DNA of 64,000 nt, taken from IMG/VR virus record IMGVR_UViG_3300042511_000631, positions 32,519-96,518 of that record, one strand, 5' to 3'. Positions within the stretch are counted from its first letter, which is position 1, and every line of letters starts with the position of its first letter. Below the pieces are notes generated by a model. The model did not search any database, had not been told where the DNA came from, and saw only the letters and a program-made list of their open reading frames with translations. Shown here piece after piece: positions 8,905 to 18,571 of this stretch. The position numbers and the translations under genes were made by a program. This DNA comes from a virus.

Positions 8905-10652
8905 TGGCTACTAACTACATACCGCAGGTGGATTACACCTCCCGCGATTACTCGTCTATTCGCCAAGATTTGATTGATTTAATCCCAGAATTTACCCCTA
9001 CTTGGACTAACCGCGATCCAGCTGACTTTGGTATTACTATCTTAGAGATGTTCTCTTACATGGGTGACATTTTAAATTACTATATTGATAAATCAGCTAA
9101 CGAAGCATTTATTAGCACAGCTAGCCAACGCGACAGCGTGCTCCAGTTGGCTAAGCTTTTGGGATACACCCCAACAACCAGCACAGCTTCTACTGTTACA
9201 TTAACTTTTGCCGACACCCGCGGTGGTACCCCAGCTACCGCTTTTGTGGTGCCAGCTTTGACTCAGGTAGCAACATCTGCGGTAACAGATAGCAATACAA
9301 ATCAAATTGTTTTTGAAACCAATTCTGCCGTAACCGTGCCCATAAACGGAACAATTACAGTTTCCGCCAAACAGGGCAAAACTATCGGGATCTCTCCTGT
9401 GGAAAAAATTGGTGAGTCTAACGGACAAGCTAACCAAGTATTTAAATTAGCTCAATCGCCTGTAATTAACGGCAGTATTTCAGTCACTGTTGGCGGGGTT
9501 AACTATTACGAAGTTTCTTATTTAATTGACTACAATAGCTACGACCCAGTGTTCTCTACCTACACAAACGCCGATAGCGTCACATATGTTTTGTTTGGCG
9601 ATAACATCAGCGGCCGTATTCCACCAAATAACGCAGAAATTTTTGCCGTATACCGTATTGGCGGAGGCGCCGAAGGTAACGTAGCAGCAGGCACAATTAA
9701 ATCTATTATTAGCCAAGCTGCTATTACACCTACTGCTTCTGGTTTAACTGTGCTTAACCAGTACATATCTGCCGCTAATGACGGCTCAGCTTCTGGCGGA
9801 GCTGACGCGGAGTCTACTGACTCTATTCGTATTAACGCTCCGTTAAGCTTACGCGCTTTAAACCGCGCCGTATCTCTATCTGACTATTCAGCTCTTTGTG
9901 TACAAGTTAGCGGTATTGCAAAAGCCATAGCTATTGCTGAAATTTATAGCAGCATTACTGTGTTCTTTGCTCCTTACGGTGATCGCGGAGTAGAATCTGA
10001 CAACGTAACCCCTACCGCAACCTTTAATACACTAAAGGCGACAGTACTAAGTTATATGGCTGACAAAGTTCCAGCTAACACCACAATTACATTCCAACCA
10101 CCAAGCTATGTAACTGCGCTAATAGACGCAAACGTTACATGCCTACCTCAATACAAACAAAACTTAGTAGAGGCCGGCGTAAACACAATCTTGGCAGAAC
10201 TATTTGCTTTTGACAACGTAGCGTTTGCTGACCGCATTACCCTACAAGATGTAATGTCTGCTATTTCATCTGTAGATGGTGTGGCGTACTCGCAAATAAC
10301 AAAACTTGTCCGCGAAGATGAAGACATCACATTAACCGTAACCAACAAGGTTCTTTCATCAAATGTAGCAACATTAACTGTAGGTTCCTCACACGGCATT
10401 ACTGTTGGAAATACAATTCTGGTTTCTGGAGTAGACGCTACGTTTAACGGTACGTTTGTAGTTACCGCAGTAGCATCCACTACAATTTCTTATGTATGTA
10501 TTGCTACTAACGTGTCTTCTACCGTAGTCTCCATTACTGATGGTGTAACAGTGCTAAAAGTTACTGACATCTTATGTTTAACAAATGAAATCCCAGAGAT
10601 TGACTACGAAACAAATCTTAATTTGACATTAACGGGAGGTATTCTTAACTAA
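8904..10652 (+). CDS. Baseplate J-like / gp6-type wedge protein
   Basis: The 582-residue product begins with YTSRDYSSIRQDLIDLIPEF and GITILEMFSYMGDILNYYID, typical of gpJ/gp47-like wedge proteins. ALNRAVSLSDYSALCVQVSGI is the conserved central element. Near residues 475-555 an inserted beta module (SSNVATLTVGSSHGITVGN, VDATFNGTFVVTAV) interrupts the usual C-terminus. Related modules occur twice in the next gene. Confidence 0.9.
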   Translation: MATNYIPQVDYTSRDYSSIRQDLIDLIPEFTPTWTNRDPADFGITILEMFSYMGDILNYYIDKSANEAFISTASQRDSVLQLAKLLGYTPTTSTASTVTLTFADTRGGTPATAFVVPALTQVATSAVTDSNTNQIVFETNSAVTVPINGTITVSAKQGKTIGISPVEKIGESNGQANQVFKLAQSPVINGSISVTVGGVNYYEVSYLIDYNSYDPVFSTYTNADSVTYVLFGDNISGRIPPNNAEIFAVYRIGGGAEGNVAAGTIKSIISQAAITPTASGLTVLNQYISAANDGSASGGADAESTDSIRINAPLSLRALNRAVSLSDYSALCVQVSGIAKAIAIAEIYSSITVFFAPYGDRGVESDNVTPTATFNTLKATVLSYMADKVPANTTITFQPPSYVTALIDANVTCLPQYKQNLVEAGVNTILAELFAFDNVAFADRITLQDVMSAISSVDGVAYSQITKLVREDEDITLTVTNKVLSSNVATLTVGSSHGITVGNTILVSGVDATFNGTFVVTAVASTTISYVCIATNVSSTVVSITDGVTVLKVTDILCLTNEIPEIDYETNLNLTLTGGILN

Positions 10653-13186
10653 TGTCACGTTACGGTATTAATTATTACGGCTTAAGTACGTACGGCTCTT
10701 CCGCCGCCGTTCAGTACGTAGCTGGGGCTTTTACTGCCCAATCTAGAGGGTACGGGTTTATACGTATTGAATGGGAAAACCCATCTGGCGCGTGGTCAAA
10801 TGTTCGGTTAATAAGAAACTCTTACGGTTACCCCGTAAACGCGTATGACGGCGACGTATTAGTCAATGCGGCAAGAGAAAACAATTTAACAGAGTATGAC
10901 GATTCAACGTTAGCAAAAGGCGCATTTTATTACTACTCTTTATTTTTGTATGACACCTTAACTTATAGCTGGGTTCGTGCGGGAAATGTAACGGGAGTAT
11001 CTGTAAAAAATTACAATTACGGTGCCAATATGTACAAATACATGCCGGACATTTACAAACTTACTCAAGCCTACGTGGCCTCATCCGAATGGGATAACGA
11101 CGACCTTTACAACTTTTTATCTTTATTTGGATTTCAACTTGACCACGCTCACACAATAACTAATTTATTAGTAAATCGGTACGACTTAGAAAAAGTTGGC
11201 GGAGTTCTAATCCCGTCATTACTACAGCAGTTTGGCTTAACGTACGAGCCTGAAATTGGTTACCAGCAATCCCGCATCCTTGTACGTGACGCAGTTCAAA
11301 TTGGCAAGAAAAAGGGAAGCGCAGAAGGCTTGCGTCAATTTATGAAAGCTTTTACAGGGTACGCAGTACCTCAACCAATTGCTGGAACCCCAAATCCAAG
11401 TGTAGACGGATTAGTGGTAGGCGAAAATATAATGCTTGATTACAACGATTCTTCATTTGAAGAGTCCGTTGGGCAATGGGCTTCATCTGACAGTACGGCT
11501 ACCTTGACCCATTTAAAAAAGATGGACATTACAGCCGTATCTTTAACCTCTAACGTTGTCCGTTTAATTATTGGATCTCATGCGTTTAAAGTTGGAAACA
11601 AAATTAACACCTCTGGGTTTACTTACCCACTGTTTAACACGTTAGGTACTCAAAAGACTATTACCGCAATTGATGCTACGTCAATTTATTTTGCGTTAAC
11701 TGCCAACGATGTGGCGCAACTACCGGCGTATAACAACTCCACTTCAAGTTACCCAGTAGTTATTCCCTACCCAACACCTTGGGATGAGCCAACAACTTTA
11801 ACTCAATACCCAAATAAACAAAACGGTATTTTGGCTATAAAAAATAGCACGGCGTCAACAGCTACAATTAAAATTGAATGCGGGTTGCTTAACCCTGTTC
11901 TAAAAGGCGTTCCAGTAACCACAGGTTTAAATTATGTGTTTAGTGTGTACTCAGCTGCTGGGTCTACTCTTAAAGGAATTGTTCTTAAAATTAGATGGTA
12001 TAGCCGTCTAGGTGATTTTCTTTCAGAGTCAACAGGCAGCTCAGTAAATAACGTAGTTGGCGATTTCTCAGCTCGTCCTGTTGTTTCGGACGGTGCCCCA
12101 GCTGACGCTTATTACGCTGTACCTGTAATAACAGTTGTTAGCGCCGGAGCAACATCGCTTAATGAATACCATTATTTTGATTGCGCTCAATTTGAACAAT
12201 CAGCTTCAGTCACAGACTTTGATGAAGCGCGCCAAATACATATGACGTTAAGAGCTTCTAGAATTAACGAATTGCTAAACCCTCACTTTGCCTCACCGTT
12301 AACCCCCTGGGCGGTTACAGGAGCATCAACTTCCGTAGATGCAACAACAAAAGAGCCAGACGTTGACGTATTCTCAATTGCCTTTAAATCTTTAACTTCA
12401 AATGTAGCAATGCTTGAAACATCCGTAAGTCACAACTTGCGTCCGGGAGATGTAGTTGTCGTAAGCGGGGTTGGCGCACCATTTGATGGAACTAAAACTA
12501 TAGCAACAGTTAGAGTTAACGCGGCTAACCCAACGCAAGTGTCAAAAACTTTTACCTACGCTGTTACAAACACAAATATTGTTAGAGTGGCCGCAACAGG
12601 TACAACTTATAAATCTGGAGATGCTTTAAAACTTACCGCCTCTGGCACGTCGGTGTTAGTAAAATCAACAACAACAACTGCAGATTTAATGCCAATCCAT
12701 TACCCAAGCACCTCTTACACATTTAGCGTATACGCTCAAGTTGCAACGGGAACAGAAACTGTAACCCCGGCTATTGTTTGGTATGACTCTTCTAAAGTTG
12801 CAATAGGTTCACCTATATCTGGAACCGCTACAGCAATTACCGCAACAGGTACTGCTTGGAATCGCCCATCTGTAACAGCCATCGCACCAAGCAACGCAGC
12901 ATACGCGCACGTGCAACTGTCATGGACAGCTGTAATTGGCGAAGAACTTTGGCTTGATGCAGCTTTGTTTGAAAACACTTCATCAATATCAACATACTTT
13001 GATGGAAGCTACGGCCCAGCTACAGCTAACGACTTGTTTTGGGAAGGCGGGGTAGTAGGTGGTTCCCGCAGCCATTACTACAAGCATCGGTACGCTATTC
13101 AAGATCGTTTGGCGGGAGCAGCGTTAGACTCTCAGTTAAACACGGGAACCACTGTAGCTATTTACTTGGCTCAACCAAAAACGTAG
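10652..13186 (+). CDS. Tail protein I-like baseplate protein with beta-sandwich modules
   Basis: The 844-residue product begins with RYGINYYGLSTYGSS. A core resembling P2 gpI follows: YKYMPDIYKLTQAYV, LFGFQLDHAHTITNLLVNRY and KKKGSAEGLRQFMKAF. From about residue 260 it carries jelly-roll, carbohydrate-binding-like modules (DSSFEESVGQWAS, LNPHFASPLTPWAV, AALFENTSSISTYFDGSYG). Two SNV-type beta modules at about 296 and 580 are like that in the upstream gene. It probably links the wedge to receptor-binding elements. Confidence 0.82.
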   Translation: MSRYGINYYGLSTYGSSAAVQYVAGAFTAQSRGYGFIRIEWENPSGAWSNVRLIRNSYGYPVNAYDGDVLVNAARENNLTEYDDSTLAKGAFYYYSLFLYDTLTYSWVRAGNVTGVSVKNYNYGANMYKYMPDIYKLTQAYVASSEWDNDDLYNFLSLFGFQLDHAHTITNLLVNRYDLEKVGGVLIPSLLQQFGLTYEPEIGYQQSRILVRDAVQIGKKKGSAEGLRQFMKAFTGYAVPQPIAGTPNPSVDGLVVGENIMLDYNDSSFEESVGQWASSDSTATLTHLKKMDITAVSLTSNVVRLIIGSHAFKVGNKINTSGFTYPLFNTLGTQKTITAIDATSIYFALTANDVAQLPAYNNSTSSYPVVIPYPTPWDEPTTLTQYPNKQNGILAIKNSTASTATIKIECGLLNPVLKGVPVTTGLNYVFSVYSAAGSTLKGIVLKIRWYSRLGDFLSESTGSSVNNVVGDFSARPVVSDGAPADAYYAVPVITVVSAGATSLNEYHYFDCAQFEQSASVTDFDEARQIHMTLRASRINELLNPHFASPLTPWAVTGASTSVDATTKEPDVDVFSIAFKSLTSNVAMLETSVSHNLRPGDVVVVSGVGAPFDGTKTIATVRVNAANPTQVSKTFTYAVTNTNIVRVAATGTTYKSGDALKLTASGTSVLVKSTTTTADLMPIHYPSTSYTFSVYAQVATGTETVTPAIVWYDSSKVAIGSPISGTATAITATGTAWNRPSVTAIAPSNAAYAHVQLSWTAVIGEELWLDAALFENTSSISTYFDGSYGPATANDLFWEGGVVGGSRSHYYKHRYAIQDRLAGAALDSQLNTGTTVAIYLAQPKT

Positions 13187-13198
13187 TAGGATGAGAGT

Positions 13199-13480
13199 AT
13201 GTTAAACCTCATACTCATTGGATGTTTTACTGCGTTTTTACTTGCCGCTCTTGGTCCTTTAATGGATATTTTAAGCATGTTTATAGACAGTTTAATCCTC
13301 ACCGCGTTTGCTTCTCTTGTCTTTTCTTTGGGGGCAACTTTGTTGTTAGGTACCCCGGACTATAGGTCAGCTACTGTCACAGTTGTTGCTGGCGCCTTTC
13401 TAGGATCTCTATTTTTAGCTTTGGCTGAACGCGTAGCTACCTACAAACCAGCCGTAATTAACCCCACTAGGACAAATTAA
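13199..13480 (+). CDS. Small membrane protein, possible holin
   Basis: The 93-residue product is mostly hydrophobic with two to three predicted membrane segments: residues 2-20, about 30-52, and 60-80. A short polar C-terminus follows. TAGGAT lies exactly 6 nt before the ATG, consistent with a -10 box and leaderless transcription; GGATGAGAG could alternatively act as ribosome-binding site. Position after the tail operon would suit a holin, but no endolysin gene is adjacent, so function is open. Confidence 0.6.
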   Translation: MLNLILIGCFTAFLLAALGPLMDILSMFIDSLILTAFASLVFSLGATLLLGTPDYRSATVTVVAGAFLGSLFLALAERVATYKPAVINPTRTN

Positions 13481-13520
13481 AAAAAATGTGTAGGGTAGGG
13501 ACTCTTAAAGAGGAGACCTT

Positions 13521-14144
13521 ATGGAAAAGCATTATGTTGTAATTGCGGGTAATGGTGAAACTAGCCGCGCAAACCTTGAAGCCCTTATGGAAGACTACTT
13601 TTACACAAAAGGCGCAGACGGAATAGTCACAGTTCACATTGTTGTGGAAGGCGCGTTAAGCCCCGGAAAAACTTTTGCTACGCAGTACTCAGAAAGCAAG
13701 GGCAAAGAAGTTTTTCAACTGGGCGTAAAAGACAGTCTACAAAAAGCGGATCGAGTAAATACGTCCTGTTTCATCCTGTGGTCTGATGAAGACTCAGAGT
13801 GCCAGAAAGTTTTGGCGGTAGCCACCCAAATGGGGATCCCATGCTTTGACTTGACCGAAGGTCTTCTCCCAATCACCGCATCTAACGGAATCAAGGCTGC
13901 GGTGGAACCCGTGATCCCAGTACAGGAAACCTTGACCCCGCCAGTTGTTGAGGAGCCTTACGTTGAACCTGAGGATGAGGATGTTGAAGAAGACGGCGAA
14001 GAGGAAGAAGCCGAGTACGACGAGGAAGACATGGATAGCCTCTATTTCGGCGTGGAGGCCATTGCCAAGATATTTGCAAAAGCTATGGTTAAGGAATTGA
14101 CCGAGCAGGGTGTTTTAAAGCCTTCCAAGGCACCTGAGGCATGA
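13521..14144 (+). CDS. Unknown protein with acidic C-terminal linker
   Basis: The 207-residue product has a Rossmann-like alternating N-terminal ~120 residues (HYVVIAGNGETSRANLEALM, TSCFILWSDEDSECQKVLAV). An extremely acidic stretch at about 150-172 follows, then an amphipathic C-terminal helix (IFAKAMVKELTEQG). It is preceded by AGGAG and overlaps the next gene by 4 bases, so it is transcribed with the replication genes. I do not recognise a family. Confidence 0.7.
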   Translation: MEKHYVVIAGNGETSRANLEALMEDYFYTKGADGIVTVHIVVEGALSPGKTFATQYSESKGKEVFQLGVKDSLQKADRVNTSCFILWSDEDSECQKVLAVATQMGIPCFDLTEGLLPITASNGIKAAVEPVIPVQETLTPPVVEEPYVEPEDEDVEEDGEEEEAEYDEEDMDSLYFGVEAIAKIFAKAMVKELTEQGVLKPSKAPEA

Positions 14145-15013
14145 TTTCAGCCCGAGCCCTAGGCATCCTTTTGGAAATCGCTTCTACAGGCCTCCAAGGC
14201 GGTGCTGACACCCTTTCTCTCCATTTTAAAGAGGGGCGTGACGCCTGCCAGTCTGCCCTGACCGAACTACGCAAGGCCGGTCTGATAGAGACCAAAACCA
14301 ACAAGTTCAATGGCGGGTTTAGCCGGTCAATTGAGGTCACGGAGCTAGGATTTACTTTCCTGGAAAGCCGTATAAGTATAACCCTGAAAAGCCGTACATC
14401 CATACTGCTGTCACAGCCTAATAGCATATTAAGCACTAATAGCTTATTAGCAAATAAGCAAGAAATAGTACCCGACGGGGTCGGGGATGAAGAATTTTAC
14501 AAGGTCGATTTAAAAACGGGAGGCGAAATGGATTTCTTAGGGCAAATGGATTTAGACCCTGATGACCGCGAGGAACAACTTCGCAAAGGGCGAGAACGCC
14601 GAAAGCTGGATTATCAAGACGCCAAGCAGCAAAAGCACGATGCTATGGTTGCTACAGCTGAAAATCGTTTACCGGCGATGTGGTCGACCAACCAAAGCTC
14701 ATCGGAGTTCATCAAGCGCCTTGAGGACATGTGGCATGTAAAACCTTGGACTGTCAGTCAAGCCCCCTTCAGAGCATCCCTAGCCAACGCTAGAAAGGCC
14801 TACGACACAGACGGCGAGATTGAGATTTTGATGATGGATTTGTATTTTAAGCAGATTGCTCATGAAACTTCTATTGACAACCCTGAGCATATTTGGCGAA
14901 GATTCATCCAACAATTTAGCTCACTTGCGATTGAGGCAAAACGGTCTAGGGTTACCGACGACGATATTGAAACTGAAAAGATTAAAGCCGCAAAGTCTTG
15001 GGAAGGTATTTAA
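14141..15013 (+). CDS. Winged-helix DNA-binding protein, possible replication initiator
   Basis: The 290-residue product has an N-terminal winged helix: LGILLEIASTG, CQSALTELRKAGLIETK, and a wing ending with RSIEVTELG. A charged linker follows near residues 125-165. The helical C-terminal domain contains FIKRLEDMWHVKPW and DNPEHIWRRFIQQF. Stop and start interlock (TAATG) with a DnaC-like loader, so a role as origin-binding initiator or loader partner is plausible but inferred. Confidence 0.65.
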   Translation: MISARALGILLEIASTGLQGGADTLSLHFKEGRDACQSALTELRKAGLIETKTNKFNGGFSRSIEVTELGFTFLESRISITLKSRTSILLSQPNSILSTNSLLANKQEIVPDGVGDEEFYKVDLKTGGEMDFLGQMDLDPDDREEQLRKGRERRKLDYQDAKQQKHDAMVATAENRLPAMWSTNQSSSEFIKRLEDMWHVKPWTVSQAPFRASLANARKAYDTDGEIEILMMDLYFKQIAHETSIDNPEHIWRRFIQQFSSLAIEAKRSRVTDDDIETEKIKAAKSWEGI

Positions 15014-15702
15014 TGTTTAATGTTAAAGATCTAAAGGTTCGTCGCCGATCTTGGGTACAAAGCGCGTCTATTCCTAGCGCCCGTGTGGGTTGGACGGTTG
15101 AGGATTGCGTAGATGTAGACAAGGATGACATTGAATCTATCCGCCGTTGGATGTCAACGGTTGAGTCGGGAAAGGTCATCCGCGCTGTCGGATCAAAGTT
15201 TTGTGGCAAAGGGTTACTTTTATACGGCCAACCGGGTCGCGGAAAGTCCACATTAGCTTTGGCTGTGATTCAAGACATGATGAGAACGTTTCCGTTAGAG
15301 GCTTTTGCTCCAGCTGAACACGGGGTAGTTATCCGCCCTTGTTATTTTGCAACTTTTAACAGCATTTTAGACTTAAAGGGGTCTTTAATGGGAGACCCTT
15401 CAATTGAAGAGCAAATAATTTATAACGGAATACTTGGGGAGTGCCAAGACGATGCTTATAACATACGAGTATTGATTATCGACGATCTAGGTAAAGAACA
15501 CGCTAGTTTGTCTGGTTGGCAAAAGAATTTACTTCATCACGTGTTAAGAACCCGCTTTAACAACGGATTGCCTACTATTGTCACCACGAACATCAAACGC
15601 GATGATTGGGGAGGGCTCTACGGTGACGCAACTGAAAGCTTTGCAAACGAAGCTTTTGTTTATATGCCCATTGCTGTCACTAAAGGAGACCTACGTAAAT
15701 GA
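15013..15702 (+). CDS. DnaC-like AAA+ helicase loader
   Basis: The ATG at 15013 overlaps the previous TAA; an in-frame ATG at 14998 lies inside that gene. The 229-residue product has Walker A GQPGRGKST near residue 73 and Walker B VLIIDDLGKE near 155. The sensor-like segment LPTIVTTNIKRDDW follows, as in DnaC/IstB-type ATPases. Such proteins load DnaB-type helicase, encoded two genes downstream. Confidence 0.85.
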   Translation: MFNVKDLKVRRRSWVQSASIPSARVGWTVEDCVDVDKDDIESIRRWMSTVESGKVIRAVGSKFCGKGLLLYGQPGRGKSTLALAVIQDMMRTFPLEAFAPAEHGVVIRPCYFATFNSILDLKGSLMGDPSIEEQIIYNGILGECQDDAYNIRVLIIDDLGKEHASLSGWQKNLLHHVLRTRFNNGLPTIVTTNIKRDDWGGLYGDATESFANEAFVYMPIAVTKGDLRK

Positions 15703-16013
15703 GCGAGTTCCAAATGACTGATGATTATCGTTTAGTTCAAGTGTTCTTGCCGCAAAACACAACCACCGGCCCTGGAATTTATGAAGTGTCTATAAATGAT
15801 ACTGATGGTTTTTACTGTACTTGCCCGGGTTACTCTGGACGCGCTATATGTAAACATGTTAAGTTTGTCAGAGCGCGGATTGATACTAATAACGGAACTT
15901 ACCCGTTAGAGATATCTAGTAGAGCTACTATGGATGACGCCGATAAAGCTAAAACATCCAACAAAGAGTTCCGGCAATTTATTATAAAATTTGGCAAGGT
16001 AGAGGTTATCTAA
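15699..16013 (+). CDS. SWIM zinc-finger protein
   Basis: The 104-residue product contains FYCTCPGYSGRAICKHV near residues 43-59. This fits the SWIM motif CxCxnCxH, a zinc-binding DNA- or protein-interaction module. Little else is recognisable. The 4-base overlap with the loader gene suggests a replication accessory role. Confidence 0.7.
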   Translation: MSEFQMTDDYRLVQVFLPQNTTTGPGIYEVSINDTDGFYCTCPGYSGRAICKHVKFVRARIDTNNGTYPLEISSRATMDDADKAKTSNKEFRQFIIKFGKVEVI

Positions 16014-16014
16014 C

Positions 16015-16422
16015 TTGCGAAACGGGGATATCAGCAACGAGCTCCCCAAAAGAATACTTGTAGTAAGTGACATATTCTTAACTGTAGAGCTCACGTTTAA
16101 AAAAGTATTAAAAGTTTTTCCTGTCGCAAAAATTGATAAAAAGATTCGTCGTGACATTTTAAGTTATCTCTACTTGTACACCACTAAACAAGGTGTTACT
16201 TTAGAACTTGTATCGTATGAGTTATCCGATGATGATCTAGCAAAAGTAATTGATATGCTTGACGACATGGGTACTAACCCGTTTAGATACTTCTCAGCGT
16301 ACGAATCAGTGAACCATCTAGTAGCGGAATTGCCTTATCGTCCAGAAGTTGTTGGTGTGCTTGATACACCAGAGCGACTGTTACGTTATGGCCATTGGGG
16401 ATTGGACTTTAATAGACTATGA
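16015..16422 (+). CDS. Unknown replication-operon protein (TTG start)
   Basis: The 135-residue product starts at TTG directly after the previous stop. No ATG start is available before VVSDIFLTVELTFKKVL. It is predicted alpha/beta, with TPERLLRYGHWGLDF at the C-terminus. It lies between the SWIM protein and the DnaB-like helicase and overlaps the latter by 4 bases. Family not recognised. Confidence 0.6.
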   Translation: MRNGDISNELPKRILVVSDIFLTVELTFKKVLKVFPVAKIDKKIRRDILSYLYLYTTKQGVTLELVSYELSDDDLAKVIDMLDDMGTNPFRYFSAYESVNHLVAELPYRPEVVGVLDTPERLLRYGHWGLDFNRL

Positions 16423-17645
16423 ACAACCAAGTAAAACTCATCAGTAAGATTCTTTCAGACCGAGATGTAACTTTAGTTCTTGAAAAGAATATTAACGAGT
16501 CTTGGTTTTCAGACGCCACAGATAAAAAAATATTTAAGTTTATTCAACAGCATTTTGTTAATTATCAAGAATGCCCAAGCTTAGATGTAATACTCGAGAA
16601 CTTTCCAACTTTTGAGATAACACCTTGCTTAGATAGCGTTGATTATTTAATTGATCGTTTAACTCAAGATCGTCGTAAGCAAAGAATTGTTGCCACACTT
16701 GGATCAGCTCTTGAAGCACTTGAAAGAGAACAAGACCACGAATCAGCTTTACTTGCTTTACAAAATGGAATTGTAAAGTTAGAAGAGGATGGGCTTAACA
16801 GCTCTACAGATTTAGAAATTACTATTGCTGCTAAGTCAGCGGTGGAAGAGTATGAGTGGCGAAAGAATAACCCCGGGCTATTAGGACTACCTACAGGGTT
16901 TCCTACTATTGATAGGGCTACTTCTGGTTTACAGAATGGCCAGTTAATTGTAATTATTGCTCCACCAAAAACTGGTAAGTCAACTCTTGCGTTACAGATT
17001 GCTACTAATTGTCACTTGAATAACAAAGTCCCATTGTTTTATTCGTTTGAGATGAGCAACAGCGAGCAGAAGAGTCGGTACTACGCCATGCGTGCTCGTA
17101 TTTCTCACAAGCGTTTAATGGAAGGTAACTTAACTTCGGAAGAAGAAAGTCGTTATTACCGTGTTGTTAAAGGCATTGAGAACATGCACGATAAGTTTTG
17201 GTTTAGCGACTCCTCTGGCGGTCAGACTGTAAGCGGTGTGGCTAGCAAGATTCAAAATAAGAATCCAGATATTGTTTTTATTGACGGAACTTACTTGATG
17301 ATTGATGAGCAGACTGGTGAGGCAAATACTCCTCAAGCTCTAACTAACATCACTCGTTCTTTAAAGCGTTTAGCTCAGAAGGTTAACAAGCCGATTGTTA
17401 TCTCTACTCAAGTACTGGCTTGGAAGATGAAAGGTGGAAAGGTAAACGCAGACGCTATTGGTTACTCATCTTCTTTTCACCAAGATGCTGACACTATCTT
17501 TGGTTTACAGCGAGAGACTGAAGATGTCGATGACACTCGTTTACTTAAAGTTGTAGCCAGCCGTAACTCTGGACTTAGCGAAGTTTCTCTATGCTGGGAC
17601 TGGGACAGCGGTCAGTTCCGTGAGCTTGGGGTTGAAGACCTATGA
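16419..17645 (+). CDS. Replicative DNA helicase, DnaB-like
   Basis: The 408-residue product has a short helical N-terminal domain and a RecA-type motor. Walker A APPKTGKSTLAL is at about residues 185-195, Walker B-like DIVFIDGTYLM near 285, then KPIVISTQV and a C-terminal LLKVVASRNSG. This is the SF4 DnaB pattern. It unwinds the fork ahead of the family A polymerase. It sits between loader and primase genes and overlaps primase by 4 bases. Confidence 0.88.
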   Translation: MNNQVKLISKILSDRDVTLVLEKNINESWFSDATDKKIFKFIQQHFVNYQECPSLDVILENFPTFEITPCLDSVDYLIDRLTQDRRKQRIVATLGSALEALEREQDHESALLALQNGIVKLEEDGLNSSTDLEITIAAKSAVEEYEWRKNNPGLLGLPTGFPTIDRATSGLQNGQLIVIIAPPKTGKSTLALQIATNCHLNNKVPLFYSFEMSNSEQKSRYYAMRARISHKRLMEGNLTSEEESRYYRVVKGIENMHDKFWFSDSSGGQTVSGVASKIQNKNPDIVFIDGTYLMIDEQTGEANTPQALTNITRSLKRLAQKVNKPIVISTQVLAWKMKGGKVNADAIGYSSSFHQDADTIFGLQRETEDVDDTRLLKVVASRNSGLSEVSLCWDWDSGQFRELGVEDL

Positions 17646-18571
17646 CAGTTGAAGAGATGCAAGACACCCTTACGCGTTTAGGTATGGAGAGTATTGCTGT
17701 ACGCGGAGATGAAATCCAGAGCTATTGTCCAGCTCACAAAGATAGAACTGGTCGTGAAGACCGCAACCCGTCGTTTTGGATTAACTCCGACACTGGAGCT
17801 TTTATTTGTTTCTCCTGTCAGTTTAAAGGAAATGTTTACAGTTTAATTAGTTATGTAAGCGGTATTGAGTTTGATAAAGCTAAAGAATGGTTTGCTTCTC
17901 CTTCGCTTTTAGTTACTCGGTTTAACCGACTTATTGAAGAAAAGCGGGGGCCAATTGAAGAGCCAACTATTATTACTGAATCGATGCTTAGTGCTTTTGT
18001 AGACCCCCCGCAGGAAGCTTTAAACGCTAGAGGGATATCTTTAGCTGCTGCAAGAGCCTACGAGATTTGTTGGGATGCTAGACAAGACAATTGGATTATC
18101 CCTATTCGTGATTCTAAAACTCAAAAGCTTTTAGGCTGGCAGGAGAAGGGTTACAAACAGCGTTACTTTAACAACCGCCCGGCTAAGATTAAAAAAAGCA
18201 ATTCTTTATTTGGTTACAGCCAGTATGTAGGCGGGGACATGATTGTGGTTGAGTCCCCTTTAGATGTAGTGCGCTTAGCCTCAGTGGGGATTATGGGCGG
18301 GGTGGCTACTTACGGAGCTTTGATATCAGACTCTCAAGTTGGGTACTTAAGAGGAGCCGACCGATTGATCTTTGCTTTAGATAACGACGAAGCTGGAAAG
18401 AACGCGTCTATGAAAATGCTACATACCTGTAAGGCTCTTGATATGGAAGCGTGGTTCTTTAGTTATAGCAATACGGACATGAAAGATATTGGCGGGATGA
18501 GCCTTGATGAGGTACGTTTAGGGTTAACAAACGCCAAACACTTGGTACACGGATTGAGGGCAGTTCTATGA
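17642..18571 (+). CDS. DNA primase, DnaG-like (zinc finger plus Toprim)
   Basis: The 309-residue product has a CHC2-type zinc finger, YCPAHKD near residue 29 and CFSCQFKGN near 57. The Toprim core follows: VVESPLDVVRLAS near 202 and LIFALDNDEAGKNA with the DxD acidic pair. It makes primers for lagging-strand synthesis. It is shorter than bacterial DnaG and lacks a visible helicase-binding C-terminal domain, which is common in phages. Confidence 0.88.
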   Translation: MTVEEMQDTLTRLGMESIAVRGDEIQSYCPAHKDRTGREDRNPSFWINSDTGAFICFSCQFKGNVYSLISYVSGIEFDKAKEWFASPSLLVTRFNRLIEEKRGPIEEPTIITESMLSAFVDPPQEALNARGISLAAARAYEICWDARQDNWIIPIRDSKTQKLLGWQEKGYKQRYFNNRPAKIKKSNSLFGYSQYVGGDMIVVESPLDVVRLASVGIMGGVATYGALISDSQVGYLRGADRLIFALDNDEAGKNASMKMLHTCKALDMEAWFFSYSNTDMKDIGGMSLDEVRLGLTNAKHLVHGLRAVL

